Shown: piece by piece, positions 1-6,279 of the stretch
Numbering within the stretch: the stretch's first letter is position 1
How the letters are laid out: each line of letters starts with the position of its first letter
NCBI GenBank assembly: GCA_905236085.1
Contig: CAJOOD010000087.1
Location: forward strand, 1 to 6,720
Direction: 5' to 3'
Source: an uncultured Bacilli bacterium
GTDB taxonomy: Bacteria > Bacillota_I > Bacilli_A > RFN20 > CAG-826
Length of the DNA: 6,720 bases
Notes under the pieces: generated by a model
Seen by the model: the letters and a program-made list of their open reading frames with translations, nothing else
Told to the model about the DNA's origin: nothing
Database searches by the model: none
Translations under genes and position numbers: made by a program

Positions 1-102
1 AAAGAAAATGACGCTCCAAGAAAAGACAAATGATAATGAAGTTTTATGTAACTCATGATAGCGATTTTTGTTTTGCCTTAAGATATTTTAATAGCGATAT
101 AT

Positions 103-130
103 AAAAAAGGCTATTTCTAGATTCTAGCCT
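103..130 (-). terminator. Intrinsic terminator of the DUF523 gene
   Basis: Read on the minus strand, a 6-bp stem AGGCTA/TAGCCT (plus positions 125-130 and 108-113) with an 11-nt loop is followed directly by a run of about six T. The stem starts inside the last codon and stop codon of the DUF523 gene, so the terminator overlaps the coding end. The plus-strand reading of the same hairpin is followed by AATTTT, so weak bidirectional action is possible. The stem is short and AT-rich, which limits confidence. Confidence 0.65.
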
Positions 131-564
131 AATTTTAATAATTCTTCGATCTCGTCTTCGCTATAACACTTAACACCTTTATTTTCTAGATATCTCGTGG
201 TCCAACCCTTGCCATCTATCTTCCTATTTTTAAATGATCCATCATATATCTTATGAACTCCGCAAGCGGGGGAGTTCTCTTTTAATATAGCAATTCTTAT
301 TCCTAAATAATTACAGATATTCCAAGCAAGTTCCGCGCCTTTTTGATAATTAAAAGTTACATCCTTGCCATCATTTCTAATAACCTTATTACCCTTAATC
401 TCACTAGGCAATCTAGGAATAGATAATCCACCTTCTACCTCACTACAAAATGGAACTAGTTCATATTTTTCCATTAAATCTTCAATTAATGGGGTATATG
501 AAGATTTAGAATCATAACGAGTTTTATCCCCAACTAAACATGCTGATATAAGTATTTTTTTCAT
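124..564 (-). CDS. DUF523 family protein (YbbK/TudS-like)
   Basis: This 146-residue soluble protein carries the DUF523 landmarks in order: the N-terminal MKKILISACLVG block, a PFCSEVEGGL block (about 38-47), a GKDVT segment (66-70), KENSPACG (95-102), IYDGSF (106-111), and a C-terminal stretch ending in a SED motif. Length is normal for a single-domain member. Cys9, Cys40 and Cys101 sit in the three conserved blocks. In the characterised relative TudS (thiouracil desulfurase), three cysteines bind a [4Fe-4S] cluster, so a similar Fe-S desulfidase chemistry is possible but substrate is unknown; most DUF523 members are uncharacterised. The start is fixed by the family N-terminus. No Shine-Dalgarno precedes it, and a candidate -10 lies only 12 nt upstream of the ATG, suggesting a near-leaderless mRNA. 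It stands alone on the minus strand, divergent from the rest of the window, with its own terminator. Family assignment is firm; function is not. Confidence 0.9.
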   Translation of the reverse strand: MKKILISACLVGDKTRYDSKSSYTPLIEDLMEKYELVPFCSEVEGGLSIPRLPSEIKGNKVIRNDGKDVTFNYQKGAELAWNICNYLGIRIAILKENSPACGVHKIYDGSFKNRKIDGKGWTTRYLENKGVKCYSEDEIEELLKLG

Positions 565-576
565 AACCGTTGTTAT

Positions 577-606
577 TTTATATGTCTAAGAAGATATAAA
601 CAAGAA
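577..606 (-). promoter_or_regulatory. Candidate promoter of the DUF523 gene
   Basis: On the minus strand TTCTTG (plus 601-606) and TATAAA (plus 577-582) are separated by 18 bp, a weak -35 and a good -10. The implied transcription start is about 6 nt before the ATG, consistent with the lack of a ribosome binding site. The region is so AT-rich that chance matches are expected; a TTGTTT with 15-bp spacing is a competing -35. Confidence 0.35.
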
Positions 607-624
607 CAAAAATAAGAAAAATAC

Positions 625-643
625 AATATATATAATATATATT
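625..643. repeat. Perfect AT-only inverted repeat, 9+1+9
   Basis: AATATATAT (625-633), a central A (634), and ATATATATT (635-643) form a perfect odd palindrome, embedded in a longer alternating AT tract. It lies in the divergent intergenic region between the DUF523 gene and the small membrane protein gene. It could be an operator or curved/UP-like DNA, but an alternating AT run is palindromic by nature, so it may carry no function. Confidence 0.4.
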
Positions 644-691
644 AATAAGGATTTATATAAAAAAGAGGGGGAATAGTAAAAAATTAGATAT

Positions 692-720
692 TTTAAATAT
701 TTTCTTTGTGTTAATATATT
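692..720 (+). promoter_or_regulatory. Candidate promoter of the small membrane protein gene
   Basis: TTTAAA (692-697) and TATATT (715-720) are 17 bp apart and end 26 nt before the ATG at 747, leaving a short leader that contains the AAAGG ribosome binding site. The -35 is poor and the surroundings are nearly pure AT, so the exact boxes are uncertain, although a promoter must lie in this divergent region because the flanking gene points the other way. Confidence 0.35.
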
Positions 721-746
721 AATACAACTGAAAGGTTATTTTACTT

Positions 747-1142
747 ATGGAAAAAAAGAAAAAGCTTTTGATTATAGGCGGTATCGTTGAAGCATTGATA
801 CTTATTGCTGCCTTAATTATATCGATTATTGTCTGGACGACTTCACACACCGTTGATGAAGCTACCGCCGCGGGAAAGATATTACAAGATTATAATGTGG
901 AATTAAATGGACCATTTATTGCCTTCTTCCAAAACAATACTGTAGCCTTCTTCTTAATCGTATGTGTACCAATCTTTGTTATTGTCGCCCTTGATTTAGT
1001 CTATCTCGCTGTCGTGGCCTCGAAAAGAGAATCCAATCTATCTGATGAACAATTAAAAGCCATCAAGAAGAAAGCGGAAGAAGAAGTAAGAGCAGAAATC
1101 ATGAAAGAGATACTCGAAAACGAAAAAAAAGAAAGCGAATAA
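747..1142 (+). CDS. Small two-helix membrane protein of unknown function
   Basis: I do not recognise the family of this 131-residue protein. After a basic start (MEKKKK) there is a hydrophobic helix at about 7-30, a polar loop of about 35 residues (31-65), a second hydrophobic helix at about 66-91, and a highly charged, probably helical tail (92-131) rich in Lys and Glu. The positive-inside rule places both termini in the cytoplasm and the loop outside. The start is supported by GAAAGG (730-735) 11 nt upstream. The gene is bounded by a divergent intergenic region and a strong terminator, so it appears monocistronic and is probably not part of the operon that begins at 1253. The amphipathic tail could mediate self-association or bind a cytoplasmic partner; this is inference only. 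There is no visible enzyme motif. Confidence 0.8.
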   Translation: MEKKKKLLIIGGIVEALILIAALIISIIVWTTSHTVDEATAAGKILQDYNVELNGPFIAFFQNNTVAFFLIVCVPIFVIVALDLVYLAVVASKRESNLSDEQLKAIKKKAEEEVRAEIMKEILENEKKESE

Positions 1143-1154
1143 TTAAATAAAACT

Positions 1155-1205
1155 GTAACAATAAGTGCCAAGTGTGTTCCACTTGGCTTTTATTATGCCT
1201 GTTAC
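1155..1205 (+). terminator. Strong intrinsic terminator with outer arms
   Basis: The core is a perfect 8-bp stem GCCAAGTG (1167-1174) and CACTTGGC (1180-1187) with a 5-nt loop, followed by TTTTATTAT. It starts 24 bp after the stop codon of the small membrane protein gene. Outside it, GTAACA (1155-1160) and TGTTAC (1200-1205) form a second matching pair of arms, so the whole 51-bp block is a nested inverted repeat. It separates the small gene from the operon downstream. Confidence 0.9.
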
Positions 1206-1217
1206 AAAAAAATATTA

Positions 1218-1246
1218 TTGTAAATAATTATTAAAGTTAATAAAAT
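1218..1246 (+). promoter_or_regulatory. Sigma-A-type promoter of the five-gene operon
   Basis: TTGTAA (1218-1223) and TAAAAT (1241-1246) match the -35 (4/6) and -10 (5/6) consensus with the ideal 17-bp spacer. It lies just downstream of the preceding terminator. The predicted start of transcription near 1253 coincides with the first base-paired segment of the structured leader, which supports the assignment. It is the best promoter match I found in the window. Confidence 0.65.
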
Positions 1247-1250
1247 AAAA

Positions 1251-1437
1251 GTGCAGTGAGGGAAATCGGGTAAATTCTCTCATTACATAGTATGGCTAAT
1301 AAGTTGATGACGCTCTTATTAGCATGAAACTTAATCGGGTAGTGTAGCCTACTTTATCAATCTTCTTGGTGACATAACAAGAAAAAGAGGATATGAAGGC
1401 TAATTTTGAACGTTTACCTTATATAGGAGTAATGCTT
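1251..1437 (+). promoter_or_regulatory. Long structured 5' leader, possible cis-regulatory RNA
   Basis: About 185 nt of untranslated leader separate the predicted transcription start from the ATG at 1438. Hairpins visible by eye are TGAGGGAA/TTCTCTCA (1257-1264 with 1275-1282, 10-nt loop, extendable to 1251-1286 with a bulge); GCTAATAAG/CTTATTAGC (1295-1303 with 1315-1323, 9 perfect bp, 11-nt loop); GTAG/CTAC (1339-1342 with 1349-1352); and TTCTTG/CAAGAA (1363-1368 with 1378-1383). The 9-mer AATCGGGTA occurs twice, at 1264-1272 (loop of the first hairpin) and 1333-1341. None is followed by a T-run, so these are not terminators. It matches no riboswitch or T-box consensus that I can recall. 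GC content is visibly higher than in the flanking intergenic DNA, as expected for a structured RNA. The family is unknown and no ligand is proposed. Confidence 0.5.
1425..1429 (+). promoter_or_regulatory. Shine-Dalgarno that sets the start at 1438
   Basis: AGGAG at 1425-1429 lies 8 nt before the ATG at 1438. The upstream in-frame ATG at 1393 has its only purine-rich stretch (AGAGG) two bases away, too close to work, so 1438 is the preferred start. Confidence 0.75.
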
Positions 1438-2316
1438 ATGAGTGTTTATGATGGAAAAAAGATTGTCAGCGCTAGAAGAATGAAAAGAGCTGGCTTAATC
1501 ATAGCTTTAATTGCGGTAGCGGGTATAACCGTGGCGATATTATTTGCAATCTTCCAACGAGGTGGCGGTTCAAGTGGATTTACAGTGAAAATCGATAATC
1601 CTAGCAAAGATGTTCATTTCCAAATGCAAGAAACTGTTAACGGCAACGCTAGCAATATCTTAAGTGGTGAACCTATTTCTAAGATTTATCCAGCATCAGC
1701 TAGAAATATTGAGGCCTATGTCTCTAGCTTCTCTGATGAAGAATTAGGTGGATCTAAAAACATGATCGACACTAATGAATCAAGAGCGGAGCAGGGCTTT
1801 TATAATGCTTTAGTTTATACTGTTTATTTGTCAAATACTTCTATGGATAAAGAACAAGAATTCGCCTATGAAGTTAAATTAGATAAATATAATAGACCAT
1901 CTAATGATGCTTATGGTACTTTTGATTATCTCCGTGTCGCTATTCAAACATCTATTTTAGAATCTAACGAAATGAATACCTCCTATTTTGCTCTAGCTAG
2001 TTCGACTGGCTATGGAACTTTAGAAGGTCTAGAAGATAATAGAGAATGTGTCTCCGAATATGAAAATACGGTTAACGATGATAATCTCACCGTAAGAAAA
2101 CCAACCTACATTGGTTTATCTAAAGATGGATACTGTGAATCATTTATTTCTGATAAGGAGAATGAAGCCATTGTCCGTCAAGAATTAAAAATTCCGGCGA
2201 ATAAAACAATGCGATTTACTTTTATCTCCTATCTCGAAGGTGCGGATTATGATTGTAGAGGAATCCCACCAGAAAATTCCATGGTTTTAATGTCATTACA
2301 TTTTGGTGTCCTATAA
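1438..2316 (+). CDS. Membrane-anchored surface protein, TasA-like C-terminal motif
   Basis: From the preferred start the protein has 292 residues; an in-frame ATG at 1393 would add 15 but lacks a usable ribosome binding site. A short basic tail (MSVYDGKK..ARRMKR) precedes one hydrophobic helix at about 18-39, then a Gly/Ser linker (42-47) and an extracellular domain of about 245 residues. Within it a segment around 126-150 (VYTVYLSNTS followed by a strand-like FAYEVKLD) and the ending with SYLEGADYDC (264-273) resemble the beta-sandwich ends of TasA/camelysin-type, SipW-dependent proteins, which often finish with a YLEGxDxDC block and a final strand. No AxA cleavage site follows the helix, so it probably stays anchored. 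Three cysteines (204, 233, 273) are all outside the membrane. It is the first gene of the operon and shares the YLEGxDxD motif with the next product. Assignment to the TasA-like group is by motif only; export and anchoring are more certain. Confidence 0.75.
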   Translation: MSVYDGKKIVSARRMKRAGLIIALIAVAGITVAILFAIFQRGGGSSGFTVKIDNPSKDVHFQMQETVNGNASNILSGEPISKIYPASARNIEAYVSSFSDEELGGSKNMIDTNESRAEQGFYNALVYTVYLSNTSMDKEQEFAYEVKLDKYNRPSNDAYGTFDYLRVAIQTSILESNEMNTSYFALASSTGYGTLEGLEDNRECVSEYENTVNDDNLTVRKPTYIGLSKDGYCESFISDKENEAIVRQELKIPANKTMRFTFISYLEGADYDCRGIPPENSMVLMSLHFGVL

Positions 2317-2336
2317 TATAGAAATAAATATCAACA

Positions 2337-3383
2337 ATGAATAATAACAAGAGAAAAATATTTAAGCCTCTATCTACGAAGAAGAAGTTGCTATTTGTTG
2401 CGACCGCGGCTTTCTTATTCTCTTTTTCTTGTTCTGTAACCGCGACTGCGGCCTGGTATTCCATTAATGATATGTTCGCTGTTAATCACCTTAATATTAA
2501 TTTCACCACGATGGATATCTCTTTACGTCTAGGTATTAGAGATAATAACGGGGATATCGTATTTAAAGATGAATACGATGAAGAAGAATTAGGATTTGGT
2601 GATGAAGAATTAGATGAGGTCAGCGGAATGTATGCGGAAGACTGGCTTAATGAAGACATATCTAGCGATATCAAAGTTCCTAAATTTAGACAACCTTATC
2701 GCTTCTCTTCTAATCATCGTAAGACTGATTACGCCGAAGGGGGATATGTCCAAAAAGAATTCTTCCTCTTATCTTCACAAGATTGCTCTTTATATCTATC
2801 CGACGAAAGCTATTTCGCTCCTAATCTCGATTTAAATCACGAAGTAGCCGTTAATGAAGGGCTTAATGAAGATGAATTAAATAACGTGGTCAATGCGACT
2901 AGAATATCCTTCTATAGCGAAGACAAATACGTCATCGCTAATCCAGGAATCATGGAAGAAACTTATTATGGAGGTCTATTAGATCTCCACGCGGATGGAT
3001 ATTATGATTACGAAGACGATAAAGAAATAATTTATGGTCAAGTGGAGGGAGATGTGAAATATAAGGACGAAGTTTTACCTTCTTCTTTACCTTATGAAGA
3101 TTCTAACTCCGTATTTGTGGCTAATCATAAAGACAATATCCAACTCGCCGATGTCGAAAACACAAATATTAAAAAAGAAGACGCTGTCGCTTTTGATAAA
3201 GTGACCATTAATTTAGATGAAGGCAACACCACCAATGAACCATTATGTATATTACATAAGGATGAAGTCAAAAGAGTGGTAGTGTCCATCTATTTAGAGG
3301 GCTGGGACTTAGACATGATTGATTCCATTCAGAAATCTTCCTTTGATGTCTTAATAGTCTTCGCAGGCCTATACAATATATAA
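2337..3383 (+). CDS. Secreted TasA-like protein with SipW-type signal peptide
   Basis: The 348-residue product starts with a Lys-rich region (TKKK at 14-17), a hydrophobic core (about 18-35) and ATAAW (36-40), then MFAVNHLNINF. This is the SipW-dependent signal layout, in which the cut falls just before an aromatic residue; cleavage after Ala38 is predicted. The mature part is strongly acidic, with runs such as DEYDEEELGFGDEELDE (78-94) and DYEDD (224-228), and ends with VVVSIYLEGWDLD (314-326) and a last beta strand, a typical end for TasA/camelysin-like proteins. It is longer than TasA itself (about 260), with an acidic insert in the middle. Such proteins form extracellular fibres or surface layers in Bacillus; a similar role here is inferred. 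The gene follows the previous one by 20 bp without a clear ribosome binding site. The SipW-type peptidase needed to process it is encoded at the end of the same operon. Confidence 0.8.
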   Translation: MNNNKRKIFKPLSTKKKLLFVATAAFLFSFSCSVTATAAWYSINDMFAVNHLNINFTTMDISLRLGIRDNNGDIVFKDEYDEEELGFGDEELDEVSGMYAEDWLNEDISSDIKVPKFRQPYRFSSNHRKTDYAEGGYVQKEFFLLSSQDCSLYLSDESYFAPNLDLNHEVAVNEGLNEDELNNVVNATRISFYSEDKYVIANPGIMEETYYGGLLDLHADGYYDYEDDKEIIYGQVEGDVKYKDEVLPSSLPYEDSNSVFVANHKDNIQLADVENTNIKKEDAVAFDKVTINLDEGNTTNEPLCILHKDEVKRVVVSIYLEGWDLDMIDSIQKSSFDVLIVFAGLYNI

Positions 3384-3396
3384 CGAGGATTTACTT

Positions 3397-4923
3397 ATGA
3401 ATGCCTATTTTACTTATCTTAGTACAGTGCTAAATATATTTGGCCAATCGTTCGTTGGTCTATTTAACGGCAATCCTGTATCTATTCAAGACCAAATGAC
3501 ATCATATAGCGATGCTTTCTCCATTTTCGCCTCTAACGCTAACGCGGGAGGATGGGTAGTATTTATATTGATGATCTTATTCGCAATTGCCTTAATCGCT
3601 GGCATTGTCTTACTTATCATCTTTGGAATAAGAAGATTAATTCAAAGAGCCAAGAAAGGCAAATCAGTCGATCAAGAAAAATTAATTAAGGAAATCGAAG
3701 AACTCAATCTCGAACTCTATGATGTAACCATGGAAAAAGAGAGAATCTTATCCTTATATAAAGAAAGTGAAGGCATTCCACATCCCGTATTCGATGGACA
3801 AGGTAAGAAAAAACAAGAAGTTAAGGGTGGACCTAGATTTACTAGATTGATGTCCGTTGATGAAAAATATAAAGATGGCATCAAAGAAGTCGCACTTCCA
3901 GAAGATGCATCTAACATCACCTTAAAAGAAATCTGCGAAAGATTTAGAAACTTTGCTTGTTCACAAATGAGATTATATTACACCCCAGAAGTAGTAAGAG
4001 AATTCTTCGCTGCGATGGGTACTGGTAAACTTATCATCCTCGAAGGTATATCCGGTACTGGTAAAACATCATTACCATATTGTATGGGTAGATTCTTTAA
4101 AAATTCCGCGAATATATGTTCTGTTCAACCATCATGGAGAGATAGAAACGAATTATTAGGTTATTATAATGACTTCACCAAGAAGTTTACAGAAACCGAC
4201 TTCCTACGCGCTATATACGAAGCGACATACCATAAAGATAACTGCTTAGTGGTATTAGATGAAATGAACTTAGCCCGTATCGAATATTATTTCGCCGAAT
4301 TCTTATCCATCATGGAAATGCCTGATCCTAATGAATGGATTATCGATATCATCGCTGGTAGCAGAGAAGATGATCCACATCACATTAAAGAAGGCAAATT
4401 ATTAATTCCTCAAAATATCTGGTTTGTTGGTACTGCGAATAATGATGACTCCACATTTACCATTACTGATAAAGTCTACGATAGAGCGATGTCCTTATTC
4501 TTTGATAATAAGGGTCAACCATTTGACGCTCCATATACCGAAGCTTTAACCGTACCTACTGAATATCTCTTAGCCTTATATGATAAAGCGAAAAAAGATT
4601 ATCCAGTATCAGAAGATACCTTAGAAAAATTTGCTAAATTAGATGACTTTGTTATCGAACATTTCAAATTAGCCTTTGGTAACCGTATCATGAAACAAAT
4701 CTTAGCTTTCATCCCTTGCTATGTCGCCTGTGGAGGAAGTGAACTCGAAGCTCTTGACTTTGTCTTTAAGACCAAAATCTTAAAGAAATTCGAAGTCTTA
4801 AATGTCTCCTTCTTAAGAGATGAATTAGTCTTATTAGATGAAGAATTAACTCGCTTATTTGGAGCGAATGAATTCAAATTATCTAAAGATAAGATTGCCT
4901 TATTAATCAAGATGTCACGTTAA
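3397..4923 (+). CDS. Membrane-tethered McrB-type AAA+ NTPase
   Basis: This 508-residue protein has an N-terminal segment of about 50 residues, one transmembrane helix at about 52-77 followed by a basic stop (RRLIQRAKKGK), a likely coiled coil (91-125), and a linker to an AAA+ domain (about 195-500). The basic residues after the helix put the AAA+ domain in the cytoplasm and the N-terminus outside. Motifs: Walker A GISGTGKTS (217-225); VQPSWRDRNELLGYY (243-257), equal to the McrB segment between Walker A and B; Walker B VVLDEMN (285-291); and GTANNDDS (345-352), which aligns with the McrB signature GTMNxxDRS and keeps N348 and D351. Arg363 occupies an arginine-finger-like position, but the usual RRRF is changed to DRAM. 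McrB is the GTP-driven motor of modification-dependent restriction; it normally has a DNA- or RNA-reading domain, not a membrane helix. GAGGA (3385-3389) gives a good ribosome binding site, and the McrC-like partner follows after 4 bp. Nucleotide preference is not known. Confidence 0.85.
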   Translation: MNAYFTYLSTVLNIFGQSFVGLFNGNPVSIQDQMTSYSDAFSIFASNANAGGWVVFILMILFAIALIAGIVLLIIFGIRRLIQRAKKGKSVDQEKLIKEIEELNLELYDVTMEKERILSLYKESEGIPHPVFDGQGKKKQEVKGGPRFTRLMSVDEKYKDGIKEVALPEDASNITLKEICERFRNFACSQMRLYYTPEVVREFFAAMGTGKLIILEGISGTGKTSLPYCMGRFFKNSANICSVQPSWRDRNELLGYYNDFTKKFTETDFLRAIYEATYHKDNCLVVLDEMNLARIEYYFAEFLSIMEMPDPNEWIIDIIAGSREDDPHHIKEGKLLIPQNIWFVGTANNDDSTFTITDKVYDRAMSLFFDNKGQPFDAPYTEALTVPTEYLLALYDKAKKDYPVSEDTLEKFAKLDDFVIEHFKLAFGNRIMKQILAFIPCYVACGGSELEALDFVFKTKILKKFEVLNVSFLRDELVLLDEELTRLFGANEFKLSKDKIALLIKMSR

Positions 4924-4927
4924 TTTT

Positions 4928-6274
4928 ATGGAAAATAAGAAATTAAACACATATTCTTTAATTAAAGCCCAAGATGCTTATCATAAATTGCTCGAAGAAC
5001 AAGGAAAAGATAAAGATTTTCAACTACTCGTCAATGAAATAAGTCACGGAGAGAATTTCCTACGTCAGACCTATAGAGTGGAAGTTAAAACCTTCGATAG
5101 CGATTTCATCAACGAATTAGAAGAAGGTATTGGAGCGATTAATAAAATCGTCTCTAATCCGCGTACCTTTATTAAAGAGGAAAGAGAACTAGTGGAAGCG
5201 GCCTTAGCTAAAAAAGTATCACCCGCTTCAATTAGACATTTCGCCTCTCATACGCAGTTCATTCAAGATGTCGATGAAGATGATAATGTTAGACCATCTA
5301 AGATATTAACCATTAACACCGAAACCGATACAGCGATTTATGAAAATAGATTTATCATGACTTTGATTAAGAAATGTCTAGCCTTCATGCAGGCGAGATA
5401 TTCTTGGATTATCGAACATGGTGAAACTTATAATTCTGACTTATTATTAGTCCATAATAAAACAGTAATTGAAGGTGTTACCTATGAAATAGATACGCGT
5501 ATTAAAGCCTCTATTCCATCTCTAGATGATGGTAATTCTAAGAAAAATAAAGAATTATTAGATCGCTTAACCTCCTTAAGAGATAAATGTTCTTATTTCT
5601 TACATTCTCCATTTATGTCAGCGATGAAAGGGGCCAAAGATGTATCTAGCCCAATTCATATGACTAATATGTTATTAAAACATCCTGATTATCATCGCGC
5701 TTATCAATTATGGTGTTTCATCGATGAATATGAAGACGCTGGTCTATCATTTGATATTACGGAAACTAACCAAGTCTTCTCAAAAAAATATAAAGAAGAA
5801 TTAGCTAATTTCACCGCGAATTCCTTATTAACTCTACATTCTAATCAAGTGAAAGTAGATGAAATAGAGAAGAAGAATAAAATCAAATATGAACCAAAAA
5901 TTATATTCTCTTTAGAAGATATCACCTACGCGGATGGACGTTTCTTATATGATGCTTATCCTGAAGCTAAGAATAAGAAAGATATTCCTCTACCTCCTTT
6001 ACCAGAAGAGGTGAGATTAGAAAATGAAAAACTCTTAGAAAAACTTAAAAAGCAAAAAGACGCGAAAATCTTAATCGATAGAGCGATATTATCTGATAAA
6101 GATAAGATTATCTATGATGAGGCGATGAAAAGAGTCCATAAAGAAATGGCCTTAGAAGCGGAACATCGTAAACTGATATATGAAGCATCTAAAGCGAAAA
6201 AAGAAGCTGAGATATTAAGAAAAGAAAACGAAGAATTAAAAAAGAAATTAAAAGAATTAAAAAGTCCTAAATAA
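4928..6274 (+). CDS. DUF2357/McrC-like partner with coiled-coil tail, no nuclease seen
   Basis: The 448-residue product is soluble. Residues about 60-265 resemble the DUF2357 domain of McrC-like proteins: a helical lead-in, RPSKILTINTETDTAIYENRF (122-142) matching the family pattern in which an aspartate and an ENRF block precede a long helix, then HSPFMSAM (226-233), and HPDYHRAYQLW (252-262), where McrC-like proteins also have a Pro-x-Tyr-x-x-x-x-x-x-Trp segment. In restriction McrC proteins a PD-(D/E)xK nuclease follows. Here DITYADGRFLYDAYP (331-345) is at the right place but has no D/ExK motif, and the rest (357-448) is Lys/Glu-rich coiled coil. I therefore predict no DNA cleavage. The 4-bp gap after the AAA+ gene and absence of a ribosome binding site imply translational coupling and a stoichiometric complex, as in McrBC, where McrC stimulates the McrB NTPase. 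A highly diverged nuclease cannot be excluded by eye. Confidence 0.65.
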   Translation: MENKKLNTYSLIKAQDAYHKLLEEQGKDKDFQLLVNEISHGENFLRQTYRVEVKTFDSDFINELEEGIGAINKIVSNPRTFIKEERELVEAALAKKVSPASIRHFASHTQFIQDVDEDDNVRPSKILTINTETDTAIYENRFIMTLIKKCLAFMQARYSWIIEHGETYNSDLLLVHNKTVIEGVTYEIDTRIKASIPSLDDGNSKKNKELLDRLTSLRDKCSYFLHSPFMSAMKGAKDVSSPIHMTNMLLKHPDYHRAYQLWCFIDEYEDAGLSFDITETNQVFSKKYKEELANFTANSLLTLHSNQVKVDEIEKKNKIKYEPKIIFSLEDITYADGRFLYDAYPEAKNKKDIPLPPLPEEVRLENEKLLEKLKKQKDAKILIDRAILSDKDKIIYDEAMKRVHKEMALEAEHRKLIYEASKAKKEAEILRKENEELKKKLKELKSPK

Positions 6275-6279
6275 TTATT

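Noticed and set aside
1..33. Open frame at the left edge that could be the Lys-rich C-terminal tail of a plus-strand gene (10 codons, then TGA).
   Set aside because: It is too short to support, a second frame (2-58) is equally open, and there is no terminator on the plus strand after it that clearly belongs to such a gene.
1292..1327. Mini-ORF of 11 codons (MANKLMTLLLA) in the leader, followed by an overlapping 7-codon one at 1325.
   Set aside because: Neither has a ribosome binding site, and the first coincides exactly with the 9-bp hairpin, so base pairing explains the sequence better than a leader peptide.
1251..1380. Known riboswitch classes (c-di-GMP, c-di-AMP, purine, SAM, guanidine, T-box).
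   Set aside because: None of the conserved cores that I can recall for these classes is present, so no named class was assigned.
2312..2317. TATAAT at the end of the first surface-protein gene as an internal promoter for the TasA-like gene.
   Set aside because: No -35-like hexamer lies at 16-18 bp, and the hexamer overlaps a stop codon in AT-rich DNA, so it is likely chance.
2222..2464. Minus-strand open frame of 80 codons across the junction of the two surface-protein genes.
   Set aside because: It is a shadow of the plus-strand genes, with no ribosome binding site and no recognisable protein features; the other short opposite-strand frames within 2486-2674, 3717-3920 and 4719-4910 were rejected for the same reason.
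3397..6274. Classical type IV restriction (McrBC) operon.
   Set aside because: The motor is membrane-anchored, there is no DNA-binding domain, no PD-(D/E)xK motif is visible in the partner, and the neighbours are export genes; only the McrBC ancestry is kept.
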